A DNA stretch of 64,000 nucleotides from Streptomyces sp. NBC_00273 (GTDB lineage Bacteria; Actinomycetota; Actinomycetes; Streptomycetales; Streptomycetaceae): assembly GCF_036178145.1 (NCBI RefSeq), contig NZ_CP108067.1, positions 6,461,501 to 6,525,500 of the forward strand, written 5' to 3'. The position numbers were made by a program, and so were the translations under genes. Shown here one piece after another: positions 45,013 to 55,847 of this stretch (the stretch's first letter is position 1; every line of letters starts with the position of its first letter). The notes below the pieces were generated by a model, which saw only the letters and a list, made by a program, of their open reading frames with translations, searched no databases and was not told the origin of the DNA.

Positions 45013-45059
45013 AAGACCGGTGGCCCGGTGCGCTCGCAGCGCACCGGGCCACCGGTCTT
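45013..45059 (+). terminator. Strong terminator after glyS
   Basis: Perfect 21-bp stem from AAGACCGG at 45013 to CCGGTCTT at 45059 with a TCGCA loop, followed by TT. Confidence 0.9.
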
Positions 45060-45078
45060 TTCGCGGGGCGGGCCCGGA

Positions 45079-45798
45079 TCAGGAGGCCATTGCCGCCTGC
45101 GCCTGCGCTGCGGCCTCGGCCGCGCGGCGCTCGCCCTCGGCCTGGGACCGCTTCCCGTACAGGGTGGTCCACACGCCGAGTGCGGCCATCACCCCGTAGA
45201 TCATGATCGGGCTGAGCACGACCATGGTGCTGGCGCTGAGCGTGTAGGCCAGCACGATGCGGACGATCGCCTCGGCGATGTACGCGAGGCCCCACACCAA
45301 GGTCATCCGGGTCAAGGTGGTGCGGAAGCCCTCGTACTGCCACAGGCCGTTCCACCAGGCGGTGCTCTCCGGGGTGCCGTCGGTGGCGAACTTGCGGCCG
45401 AAGTAGAACATCAGCGGGCGCGGCGCGAGCAGCGTCCCCAGGCAGAGCAGCCCGAAGAGCCCGGTGACCCCCGAGTCCTTGACGAGCAGCGCGCGGGCCG
45501 AGTGCGCGCCGACGAGCGAGACGACGGCGGTGATCACCAGGAACACCAGGGTGATGACGGCGAACTCGTCGAACTTGCGCCGCCAGGCCAGGCTGATGAC
45601 GCTCTCGAGCACCGGCCAAGCACTGCTGAGCAGCAGCGCGGAGAACTCGCTCCAGCCGTGATCCTTGGTGAGTGCGTTGTACGTGATGATCGGCGCGACC
45701 ACGTTGAACGCGATGGTCAGGATCCAGCCGAGGGCGGCGGCGCCGCCCGAGCGCTTCGGAGGTGCCGGTCGTGCTTCGTGAATTGCTGGAGTGGACAA
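45079..45798 (-). CDS. VC0807-family membrane protein
   Basis: 239 aa with about six transmembrane segments (ALGWILTIAFNVVAPIITYN, then FAVITLVFLVITAVVSLVGA, LFGLLCLGTLLAPRPLMFYF, and two near the end). It matches the uncharacterised VC0807 family. The start is a TTG with GGGGGA upstream; no ATG or GTG is available in a sensible place. The C-terminus is Ala/Glu-rich. The physiological role is unknown. Confidence 0.75.
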   Translation of the reverse strand: MSTPAIHEARPAPPKRSGGAAALGWILTIAFNVVAPIITYNALTKDHGWSEFSALLLSSAWPVLESVISLAWRRKFDEFAVITLVFLVITAVVSLVGAHSARALLVKDSGVTGLFGLLCLGTLLAPRPLMFYFGRKFATDGTPESTAWWNGLWQYEGFRTTLTRMTLVWGLAYIAEAIVRIVLAYTLSASTMVVLSPIMIYGVMAALGVWTTLYGKRSQAEGERRAAEAAAQAQAAMAS

Positions 45799-45947
45799 GG
45801 TTCCCCCTGAAACGTGCCTGATGAAGTGCGGTAGGGGGACCGTAAGGACATTGACAGGACGCGGACAACCAAAACGCGACAAAGATGATCATCAAGTTGT
45901 CCGGGCTGACGGATTCCGGACGGATTCCGGCTGGTGGCGGCCCCGCG

Positions 45948-46541
45948 TCAGGCGCGCAGGCCCCGGATCACGAGGGCGGTGACCGCCTCGAACTCGGTGA
46001 TGATCGTCGGCGAGAGCCAGTCGGCCGCGTACTGCGGGTCGTGGAAGCGGCCGGTGGCGTCGAAGACCGCGCGGGCCGCCGCCGGCACGTCGTCGGCGGC
46101 GATCGAGCCCGCCGCGACGCCCTCGGAGATGATCCGGCCCAGCTGGTCGATCAGCTCGTTCAGGTGCGCGTCCACCACACCGCTGTTCTCGGCGAGCAGC
46201 ACGGTGTAGGTGGCGAACAGTTCCGGGTCGTCGCCGGCCTTGTGGCGCTTGGCCTCGAAGAGGGCCTCCAGCCACGCCTCCAGCTTGGAGGGGGCGCTTC
46301 CGGTGGGAGCCGAGGCGATCTCCTCCAGCATGACCACGCTCCTGGCGAGCCAGCGGTCCGTGACGGCCTCGCGCAGCGCCGCCTTCGACGGGAAGTGCCG
46401 GTACACGCTGCCGTGGCTGACGCCCAGGGCGCGGGCCACGTCCACCACGGTCGCCTTGGTGGGACCGAAGCGGCGCAGCACCTCCTCGGTGGTCGCGAGG
46501 ATGCGCTCGGGAGTCAGGGGCTCGGCAGCAGCGGGAGGCAT
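45948..46541 (-). CDS. TetR-family repressor
   Basis: 197 aa. N-terminal HTH: ILATTEEVLRRFGPTKATVVDVARALGVSHGSVYRHFPSKAALREAV. The C-terminal ligand-binding part is typical in length. It follows the aldo/keto reductase gene by 21 nt on the same strand, so akr-tetR is an operon and the palindrome at 47641-47668 is its likely operator. Confidence 0.92.
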   Translation of the reverse strand: MPPAAAEPLTPERILATTEEVLRRFGPTKATVVDVARALGVSHGSVYRHFPSKAALREAVTDRWLARSVVMLEEIASAPTGSAPSKLEAWLEALFEAKRHKAGDDPELFATYTVLLAENSGVVDAHLNELIDQLGRIISEGVAAGSIAADDVPAAARAVFDATGRFHDPQYAADWLSPTIITEFEAVTALVIRGLRA

Positions 46542-46562
46542 GGGTACGACCGTACCGTCAGC

Positions 46563-47621
46563 TCAGTGCTCACTGTCGAGGTGGGCCATCTGGGCCGCCG
46601 GGTACCTCTCGCCGGCCGCGGCGCCCGCCGGGACGGCCTCCTCGATGGCGGCCAGGTCGGCGGCGTCGAGGGAGACGTCCATGGCACCCAGTGCCTCGGT
46701 GAGCCGGTCCCGGCGCCGGGCGCCCACCAGCGGCACGATGTCGACCCCGTGCCGCGGTCCCTGAGCGAGCACCCAGGCGATCGCGGTCTGGGCGACGCTC
46801 ACGCCCTTGCCCTCGGCCACCTTGCGCAGCGCTTCCACCAGGTCGAGGTTGCGGTGGAGGTTGTCGCCCTGGAAGCGGGGGCTCATGCCGCGGAAGTCGC
46901 CCGGGGTCAGCGCGCGGTCGAGGGTGAAGTGGCCGCTGATGAGCCCGCGGGACAGCACCCCGTACGCCGTGATCCCTATGCCGAGCTCGCGGGCGGTCGG
47001 CAGGATCTCGGCCTCGATGCCGCGGGAGATCAGTGAGTACTCGATCTGGAGGTCGGAGATCGGGGCGACGGCAGCGGCCCGGCGCAGGGTGTCCGCGCCG
47101 ACCTCCGAGAGGCCGATGTGGCGCACGTGTCCGGCCTCGACGGCCTCGGCGATGGCCCCGACGGTCTCCTCGATCGGCACGTCCGGGTCCACCCGTGCGA
47201 TCCGGTAGATGTCGATGTGGTCCCGGCCGAGCCGCTGGAGCGAGTAGGCCAGGAAGTTCTTGACGGCCTCCGGCCGGCCGTCGTATCCGGTGAAGCCGCC
47301 CTCGACCGTGCGCAGCGCGCCGAACTTGACGCTGGTCAGCGCCCGCTCTCGGGCCTCGGCGGGCGCCGTGCTCAGGGCCTCGGCGATCAGCAGTTCGTTG
47401 TGCCCCATGCCGTAGAAGTCGCCGGTGTCCAGCAGCGTGTGCGTGCCGTCGGGGGCGGCGTCCAAATAGGCGTGGATGGTCGCGACGGACTCGGCGCGGT
47501 CCGCCTCCCCGTAGAGGGCGGACATGCCCATGCAGCCCAGCCCCAACGGGAAGACGGTGGGGCCGGTGCTGCCAAGAGTGCGGCGGTCGGCGGTCGTGTG
47601 GGTGCTCTCGTTCGTCGTCAT
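46563..47621 (-). CDS. Aldo/keto reductase
   Basis: 352 aa NADPH-dependent TIM-barrel reductase. The catalytic tetrad is recognisable: D-T in HTLLDTGDFYGMGHNE (Asp and Tyr), SVKFG (Lys) and DIYRIARVD in place of the His-containing strand, here lacking the usual H. The C-terminal GARRRDRLTEALGA binds NADPH. It is probably an electrophile-detoxifying enzyme under the downstream TetR. The start at 47621 is an ATG just after the palindromic operator. Confidence 0.88.
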   Translation of the reverse strand: MTTNESTHTTADRRTLGSTGPTVFPLGLGCMGMSALYGEADRAESVATIHAYLDAAPDGTHTLLDTGDFYGMGHNELLIAEALSTAPAEARERALTSVKFGALRTVEGGFTGYDGRPEAVKNFLAYSLQRLGRDHIDIYRIARVDPDVPIEETVGAIAEAVEAGHVRHIGLSEVGADTLRRAAAVAPISDLQIEYSLISRGIEAEILPTARELGIGITAYGVLSRGLISGHFTLDRALTPGDFRGMSPRFQGDNLHRNLDLVEALRKVAEGKGVSVAQTAIAWVLAQGPRHGVDIVPLVGARRRDRLTEALGAMDVSLDAADLAAIEEAVPAGAAAGERYPAAQMAHLDSEH

Positions 47622-47640
47622 GGAACGAGAATGGCATGAC

Positions 47641-47668
47641 GAGTGACAGATTTCAATATCTGTCACTC
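47641..47668. promoter_or_regulatory. Palindromic operator upstream of akr-tetR
   Basis: GAGTGACAGAT-ttcaat-ATCTGTCACTC, a perfect 11-bp inverted repeat 20 nt from the aldo/keto reductase start and just beyond the doxX-like stop. The size fits a TetR dimer pair. Confidence 0.75.
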
Positions 47669-47675
47669 GTCAGTG

Positions 47676-48020
47676 TCAGACGAGGATCCGCAGTGCCAGG
47701 GCGGCCGCCGCGACGAGGGTCAAGACGGCCGCCGGCGCCAGCTCGTAGTCCTTGACCCGGAGGTGGCTGATGACCGCGCCGATGAAGTAGAGGGTCACGC
47801 CGGCCGCCGCGGCCACGCCGAGCGGAGTCACCCACAGGCCGGCCACCAGGCCGATCGCGCCCGCGGCCTTGAGCGTGGCGAGGCGCGGCAGCCACGCGTC
47901 CGGGACCTGGACCTTCTGCATGCTCGCCACGATCTGGTCGTTGCGCTGGAGGGTGAAGGTGGCGGAGGCGGTCAGGACGAGGGCGAGCAGGACGCCGACG
48001 ACGGCGTAGGCGATGAACAT
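47676..48020 (-). CDS. DoxX-family membrane protein
   Basis: 114 aa with four transmembrane segments (MFIAYAVVGVLLALVLTASA, LKAAGAIGLVAGLWVTPLG, AAAAGVTLYFIGAVISHL, and PAAVLTLVAAAALALRIL). It belongs to the DoxX-like group. Relatives take part in redox stress responses. The ATG at 48020 has GGAGA upstream. It is divergent from a marR gene, its probable regulator. Confidence 0.85.
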   Translation of the reverse strand: MFIAYAVVGVLLALVLTASATFTLQRNDQIVASMQKVQVPDAWLPRLATLKAAGAIGLVAGLWVTPLGVAAAAGVTLYFIGAVISHLRVKDYELAPAAVLTLVAAAALALRILV

Positions 48021-48050
48021 GAAGATCTCCAACGGTCGGTGATGTAAAAC

Positions 48051-48068
48051 CATTGAATAACATCAATG
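48051..48068. promoter_or_regulatory. Palindromic operator between doxX-like gene and marR
   Basis: CATTGA-N6-TCAATG in an AT-rich stretch within the divergent promoter, a plausible MarR site. Confidence 0.55.
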
Positions 48069-48098
48069 ATATCTTGAACGCAACCATTCCTCGATTGC

Positions 48099-48104
48099 TA
48101 CGAT
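48099..48104 (+). promoter_or_regulatory. -10-like hexamer of marR (leaderless)
   Basis: TACGAT, 7 nt before the ATG at 48112. This decides against the ATG at 48103, which lies inside the hexamer. Confidence 0.5.
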
Positions 48105-48111
48105 GTGGACC

Positions 48112-48567
48112 ATGACGGCAGATCAGGACGGACCGCACCCCCCGCAGCGGCTGGGCCTGCTGCTGGCCTGGCACGGATCGGTCACCCAGACGCGGATGAA
48201 GCGGGCGCTCGGCGCGGCCGGGCTCACCCCCCGGCACGCGATGACGCTGATGCACCTGGAGGACGGCCCCATCAGCCAGCGGGCGCTCGCCGAACGGCTG
48301 GAGGTGGACCCGAGCGTGCTCGTCGGGATCCTGAACGACCTGGAGGGCGAGGGCCTGGCCGAACGCCGCCGGGACCCGGCCGACCGCCGCCGTCACAACG
48401 TGGCCATCACCGAAGCCGGGGGAGCGGCCCTCCACAAGACGAACACCGCCCTCGACGAGGTCGAGAGCGGCATCTTCGCGGGCCTGTCGGCCGCGGAGCG
48501 CGACCTCCTGCGCGGCCTCCTCGACCGGGTCAACACCTCGGCCGAGGACTTCAACTGCGGCGAGTAG
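48112..48567 (+). CDS. MarR-family transcriptional regulator
   Basis: 151 aa. Winged helix with LTPRHAMTLMHLEDGPISQR, ALAERLEVDPSVLVGILNDL and the wing RRRDPADRRRHNVAIT. Dimerisation helices lie at both ends. It is divergent from the doxX-like gene and converges with the DHA2 exporter. Expected to respond to a small aromatic or oxidant. Confidence 0.92.
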   Translation: MTADQDGPHPPQRLGLLLAWHGSVTQTRMKRALGAAGLTPRHAMTLMHLEDGPISQRALAERLEVDPSVLVGILNDLEGEGLAERRRDPADRRRHNVAITEAGGAALHKTNTALDEVESGIFAGLSAAERDLLRGLLDRVNTSAEDFNCGE

Positions 48568-48585
48568 CCGCCGGGCGGAGGCCCC

Positions 48586-50034
48586 TCAGGCCCGCGGGGA
48601 ACCCGTCACGGCAGCGGCGCCGACCGCCTCCTCCAGGGTGCGGGCGGTCCGTTCCGCCGTCGCGCGGGCCCACGCCCCGCTCGTCGCAGCGCCCACGACC
48701 AGGACGAGCAGTCCGCAGATCGTGATGATCCACCAGGCCGGCTGGGCCGCGCCCGAGAAGTCCGAGCCGTTCGCCAGCCCGGCCGCCAGCACCGAGCCGA
48801 TCACCGCGACGCCCAGGGTGCCGCCGGTCTGCCGGCTGGTGGAGGCGATGGCGGCCGCGACCCCGGCCTGGGAGCGCGGCATCCCGGACACCGCCGTATT
48901 GGTGATCGGCGCGTTCACCATGCCGAAGCCGAGCCCGAACAGCATGTACCCGGTGAACAGGAGCGGGTTGGACGTCTCCGCCTCGAACAGGGCGAACAGC
49001 AGCCCGCTCGACGCCATCGCCACCCCCGCGATCAGCAGGCAGAGCCGCGGCCCACGACTGCCCACCAGCCGCCCGGCCAGCGGCGCGAACAGGACGGTCA
49101 GGCCGGCCATCGGCAGCATGTACAGCCCCGCGTGCAGGGCGCTGAGCCCCCGTACGTCCTGCAGGTACAGCGTGTTCAGGAAGAGGAAACCGGCCAGCCC
49201 GGCGAAGGCGCTGATCGCGATCACGGTCGACCCGCTGAAGGGTGCGCTCCGGAAGAACCGGAGATCGATCAGCGGCTCCTCGCGGCGGGGTTCGTGGATC
49301 AGCAGCCCCAGGAACGCGGCCACGGCCACCACCGCACACCCCATGATCAGCGGCGAGTGCCAGCCGGCGGCCGGCGCTTCGATGATCCCGTACGTCAGAC
49401 TGCCCAGCAGGGCGATGACCAGCACCTGCCCCAGCGGGTCCGGGCGCCGCGGCCGGGCCGCCCGGGACTCGGGGATGTGCCGCAGGGTCAGCGCGAACGC
49501 CGCCAGCCCGATCGGCAGATTGATCAGGAAGATCGAGCGCCAGCCCACGGAGTCCACCAGCACCCCGCCGATCAGGGGCCCCGCAGCCATGGAGACGCCC
49601 CCGACCGCACCCCACACACCGATGGCCCGGGCCCGCTCGGCGGGATCGGTGAAGGTGTTGGTGATGATCGACATCGCCACCGGGTTGAGCATCGCGCCGC
49701 CCACCGCCTGCACCATCCGGAAGACGATGAGCCAGTCGAGGCTGGGGGCGAGCGAGCAGAGCAGGGAGCCGCCGGTGAAGGCCACCAGACCGGCCACGAA
49801 CACCTTCCGGCGCCCGATCCGATCGGCCGTGGACCCCGCGAGCATCAGCAGCGAGGCCAGCACGAGGGTGTAGGCGTCGATGCTCCACTGCAGCCCCGCG
49901 ACCGAGGCGTCCAGGTCACGGCGCATCGAGGGCAGGGCGACGTTGAGCACGGTGTTGTCGAGGCTGACGATCAGCAGGCTCATGCAGCAGATCGCGAGGA
50001 CGAGCGTGCGCTGCCGGGGACTCGGCTCGATCAT
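48586..50034 (-). CDS. DHA2-family (EmrB/QacA) MFS exporter
   Basis: 482 aa, 14 transmembrane segments. Motif D LDNTVLNVALP in TM1, motif A GSTADRIGRRKVF, and motif C in the fifth helix (AAGPLIGGVLVD) mark a proton-driven drug exporter. The substrate is unknown. It ends 18 nt from the convergent marR stop and starts 51 bp from divergent dusB. Confidence 0.9.
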   Translation of the reverse strand: MIEPSPRQRTLVLAICCMSLLIVSLDNTVLNVALPSMRRDLDASVAGLQWSIDAYTLVLASLLMLAGSTADRIGRRKVFVAGLVAFTGGSLLCSLAPSLDWLIVFRMVQAVGGAMLNPVAMSIITNTFTDPAERARAIGVWGAVGGVSMAAGPLIGGVLVDSVGWRSIFLINLPIGLAAFALTLRHIPESRAARPRRPDPLGQVLVIALLGSLTYGIIEAPAAGWHSPLIMGCAVVAVAAFLGLLIHEPRREEPLIDLRFFRSAPFSGSTVIAISAFAGLAGFLFLNTLYLQDVRGLSALHAGLYMLPMAGLTVLFAPLAGRLVGSRGPRLCLLIAGVAMASSGLLFALFEAETSNPLLFTGYMLFGLGFGMVNAPITNTAVSGMPRSQAGVAAAIASTSRQTGGTLGVAVIGSVLAAGLANGSDFSGAAQPAWWIITICGLLVLVVGAATSGAWARATAERTARTLEEAVGAAAVTGSPRA

Positions 50035-50073
50035 GCGCCGATGCTACGTCCCCCCCACCCCCTCGGCATGCGG

Positions 50074-50079
50074 GACAAT
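50074..50079 (+). promoter_or_regulatory. -10-like hexamer of dusB (leaderless)
   Basis: GACAAT, 6 nt before the ATG, in the same 13-nt context as at recO. Confidence 0.55.
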
Positions 50080-50085
50080 GGGCGG

Positions 50086-51228
50086 ATGACCACGCTCCCT
50101 CCGCCCCTCGCGATCGGCCCGCACACCGTGCAGCCCCCGGTGGTGCTCGCACCCATGGCCGGCATCACCAACGCCCCCTTCCGCACCCTCTGCCGGGAGT
50201 TCTCGGGCGGCAAGGGGCTGTTCGTGAGCGAGATGATCACGACGCGCGCCCTGGTCGAGCGCAACGAGAAGACCATGCAGCTGATCCACTTCGACGAGAC
50301 CGAGAAGCCCCGCTCGATTCAGCTGTACGGGGTGGACCCGGCCACGGTCGGCAAGGCGGTCCGCATGATCGTCGAAGAGGACCGCGCCGACCACATCGAC
50401 CTCAACTTCGGCTGCCCGGTCCCCAAGGTGACCCGCAAGGGCGGCGGCTCGGCCCTCCCGTACAAGCGCAACCTGCTGCGCGCGATCCTGCGCGAGGCCG
50501 TCGCCGGCGCCGGCGACCTGCCGGTCACCATGAAGATGCGCAAGGGCATCAACGACGAGCACCTCACCTACCTCGACGCGGGCCGGATCGCCGTCGAGGA
50601 GGGCGTCACCGCCATAGCCCTGCACGGCCGGACCACCGCCCAGCACTACGGCGGCACCGCCGACTGGGACGCCATCGCGCGGCTGAAGGAGCACGTGCCG
50701 GAGATCCCGGTGCTCGGCAACGGCGACATCTGGTGCGCGGAGGACGCGCTGCGGATGGTCCGCGAGACCGGCTGCGACGGCGTGGTCGTGGGACGCGGCT
50801 GCCTGGGGCGGCCGTGGCTGTTCAACGACCTGGTGGCGGCCTTCGAGGGGCGCCCCGAGGACTTCCACAAGCCCACCCTGCGCGAGGTGGCGATCACCAT
50901 GCACCGCCACGCGCAACTGCTGGGGGAGTGGATCGGCGACGAGGCGCGCGGGGTGATCGACTTCCGTAAGCACGTGGCCTGGTACCTCAAGGGCTTCTCG
51001 GTGGGCTCCGAGATGCGCAAGAAGCTCGCGGTCACCTCTTCCCTGGCCGAGCTCGACGCTCATCTGAGCGAGCTTGATCTGGATCAAGCGTGGCCGGAGA
51101 GTGCGGACGGGCCTCGCGGTCGGACGTCCGGAAACAACCGAGTTGTCCTGCCGGACGGCTGGCTGAAGGACCCGTACGACTGCGCGGGTGTGAGCGAGGA
51201 CGCCGAACTGGACACATCCGGAGGCTGA
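50086..51228 (+). CDS. dusB: tRNA-dihydrouridine synthase
   Basis: 380 aa FMN enzyme that reduces uridine in tRNA. APMAGITNAPFRTLCREF is the first barrel strand. HIDLNFGCPVPKVTRKGGGS contains the catalytic Cys. IALHGRTTAQHYGG and VLGNGDIW complete the family. The C-terminal helical domain is about residues 260-340. A C-terminal extension of about 40 residues (GPRGRTSGNNRVVLPDGWLK) is typical of actinobacteria. Confidence 0.94.
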   Translation: MTTLPPPLAIGPHTVQPPVVLAPMAGITNAPFRTLCREFSGGKGLFVSEMITTRALVERNEKTMQLIHFDETEKPRSIQLYGVDPATVGKAVRMIVEEDRADHIDLNFGCPVPKVTRKGGGSALPYKRNLLRAILREAVAGAGDLPVTMKMRKGINDEHLTYLDAGRIAVEEGVTAIALHGRTTAQHYGGTADWDAIARLKEHVPEIPVLGNGDIWCAEDALRMVRETGCDGVVVGRGCLGRPWLFNDLVAAFEGRPEDFHKPTLREVAITMHRHAQLLGEWIGDEARGVIDFRKHVAWYLKGFSVGSEMRKKLAVTSSLAELDAHLSELDLDQAWPESADGPRGRTSGNNRVVLPDGWLKDPYDCAGVSEDAELDTSGG

Positions 51229-51314
51229 CAAATCGCCCTCCGTGGTGCGTGATATACGCCACGCATGGGAAGGGTTTCGCTCAGATGAGCACAGAAGTCA
51301 CGGGTAAGACTTTC

Positions 51315-51341
51315 AAAGGGTGGCACTGGGTGCCACCCTTT
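51315..51341 (+). terminator. Terminator in the dusB-ppdK spacer
   Basis: AAAGGGTGGCAC-tgg-GTGCCACCCTTT, a perfect 12-bp stem 87 nt after the dusB stop. The rest of the 364-bp spacer has no supported gene. An ATG at 51285 opens 48 codons across this hairpin and is not credible. Confidence 0.85.
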
Positions 51342-51592
51342 GTGCGTTCAATACTTGAAGGCAAATGTATCGATGATCGCTCATCCGGGCGTGATCAGGC
51401 CTCAGGATCCCCCTCATCCTTCGGGATGTGAACGCTCTTCGTACTTTCTGATTACCCATGAGTTACTTTCGATCTGCTGGCGCACGGGTGGTTACAGCCG
51501 TATGACGACCAAGTGGACGTACCCAGAAGCCTTCGATCTGGGTATGTTCCTGGCCGTCAGGGCAGCCACCGAGCCTCGAGGAGTCGAGACCC

Positions 51593-54301
<2,709 letters not shown>

Positions 54302-54378
54302 CCCACGGGCCGCCAAGGGCCCCATAGACCGCGCCTGTCCCCGGGTTCCCTGACTGCCCGGGGGCGGGCGCGCCTATT

Positions 54379-54394
54379 TTTGTTGTTCAACAAA
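54379..54394. promoter_or_regulatory. AT-rich palindrome downstream of ppdK
   Basis: TTTGTTG-tt-CAACAAA, a perfect palindrome in very GC-rich surroundings with a T-run to its left. It could be the ppdK terminator (78 nt after the stop) or an operator. Confidence 0.45.
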
Positions 54395-54451
54395 TCTTTA
54401 CGCCAGCAGGCGGTGGACGGATCCCCACCCGTCCACCGCCGCTGTCATTCT

Positions 54452-54552
54452 GCCGGGCACGTCGGCGCTTCCCGGTGCGACCGACCGCCAGGCCCCGCAA
54501 AGCCCCCCACGGCCTTCGCGGAGCGTTTCGGTCGCACCGGAGTGTGCCCGGC
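54452..54552. repeat. Two-step inverted repeat of about 100 bp
   Basis: GCCGGGCAC (54452-54460) pairs with GTGCCCGGC (54544-54552), and GGTGCGACCGA (54474-54484) pairs with TCGGTCGCACC (54528-54538). Together they make a long cruciform in the 384-bp gap 54302-54685, which has no gene. It may be a MITE-like remnant or a long terminator. Confidence 0.6.
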
Positions 54553-54685
54553 GGAGTACAGGATTTCGGTTGTCACGCCCCCGCCGAAAGGGGTTTCAAC
54601 TGTGGCCGAAAGGGCGTGGTGACAACGTGTGACGGCATGCATACTCATGGAGCGGGGGGATTGCGGTTGCACAGGTGGGGGTTCG

Positions 54686-55684
54686 GTGCTGCGTATCCAT
54701 TTCACTGGAGTGGACCTGGCACGCGTACGGATGGCAGGGCGTCCCGATGCGTTGTGGGAAACGATTCTGAGCTTTCACCGCTTAAGGGACCGGCGCGATG
54801 CCCGGTTGTTCGGTGAATGGCGTACTGAAACCCGGAGCAGGTTGAATAGTGAAACACGCACGCTCGGTATGCTCATACCGAGTCGTGGCTATTTCCCCGA
54901 TTTCTTGACCCCTGTGGAGGGGCAGTACGGGTGGGACGTGGGCCTCGACGCGCTGCGCGGGATCCGTTCCGAGCGCATGCGGCACGAGCTGCAACTGCTG
55001 GCCGCCGGTGCGCCGATGACGCCGCGGCTACGGGAGTTCATGGACGGCGGTGACAAGCAGCTGCCGCGGCTCATGGGCGAGTTGCGTGCGTACCACCGGG
55101 CCGCCGTGGAGCCGTACTGGACGCACATCCAGGCCCAGATCGAAGCCGAGCGCGCGGCGCGCGGTCGGGCGCTGCTGGACGGCGGCGCGGACGAACTGCT
55201 GGACTCGCTGCCGCCGATGCTGCGCTGGCGGGCTCCGGTGCTGGAGTGCGACTACCCGGTGGACCGTGACGTACGGCTGCGGGGGCGCGGGCTGCTGCTC
55301 CAGCCGTCCTTCTTCTGCCGGCGCACCGCGGTGACCCTGCACGATCCGGAGCTACCCCCCGTCCTCGTCTACCCGGCCGCGGCGCAGTTGGCTTCGGCGC
55401 CGGCGGGGGGCGAGGCGGCCCGGCCCGCGGAGGAGCAGCGCCAGCGCACCCTGGGCAAGCTGGTCGGGCACACCCGCTCGGTCGTGCTGCGGGCCATAGG
55501 GGACGGAGCGACCACCAGCGAGCTGGCCCGCCGGGCCGGGGTCTCGCTGGCCTCCGCGAGCCAGCACGCCTGCGTGATGCGGGAGGCGGGGCTGGTGACC
55601 ACGCTGCGGCGGGGGAACGCGGTGCTGCACACCGTGACGCCGTTGGGGGCTGCGCTGCTGAAGGGCGGGGCCGTGGCCTCGTGA
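54686..55684 (+). CDS. ArsR-type winged-helix regulator with N-terminal DUF5937-like domain
   Basis: 332 aa. The C-terminal winged helix (about 255-330) contains GDGATTSELARRAGVSLASASQHACVMREAGLVTTLRRGNAVLHT. The N-terminal 230 residues (FTGVDLARVRMAGRPDALWE and onward) resemble a common Streptomyces domain, DUF5937. The GTG at 54686 has GGTGGGGG upstream. Ligand and targets are unknown. Confidence 0.8.
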   Translation: MLRIHFTGVDLARVRMAGRPDALWETILSFHRLRDRRDARLFGEWRTETRSRLNSETRTLGMLIPSRGYFPDFLTPVEGQYGWDVGLDALRGIRSERMRHELQLLAAGAPMTPRLREFMDGGDKQLPRLMGELRAYHRAAVEPYWTHIQAQIEAERAARGRALLDGGADELLDSLPPMLRWRAPVLECDYPVDRDVRLRGRGLLLQPSFFCRRTAVTLHDPELPPVLVYPAAAQLASAPAGGEAARPAEEQRQRTLGKLVGHTRSVVLRAIGDGATTSELARRAGVSLASASQHACVMREAGLVTTLRRGNAVLHTVTPLGAALLKGGAVAS

Positions 55685-55738
55685 ACGCGGCCGCGCCCCG
55701 GCGGGGGTGAACCCGTCGGGGCGCGGTCGGTCGTGCGG

Positions 55739-55828
55739 GTGCGGCGCCGTTGCGGGGGCGCTGCCCCCGGGCCCCCGCGCCTCAAACTCCCCCAGCTACC
55801 GCTGGGAGGTACCCCCTGGCGGGGCTGG
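55739..55828. repeat. GC-rich interspersed repeat (family member 3) with a nested palindrome
   Basis: GTGCGGCGCCGTTGC-GGGGGCGCTGCCCCC matches 61729-61760. CTCAAAC and GGCGGGGCTGG are the two ends of the shared module. Between them (55788-55817) a short palindromic insert CCCCCAGCTACCGCTGGGAG interrupts the repeat. Confidence 0.65.
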
Positions 55829-55847
55829 AAGGGAGCGCCGGCGGGGC

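Noticed and set aside
51285..51431. Short frame starting at an ATG after dusB
   Set aside because: It reads through a perfect 12-bp terminator hairpin and has no homology.
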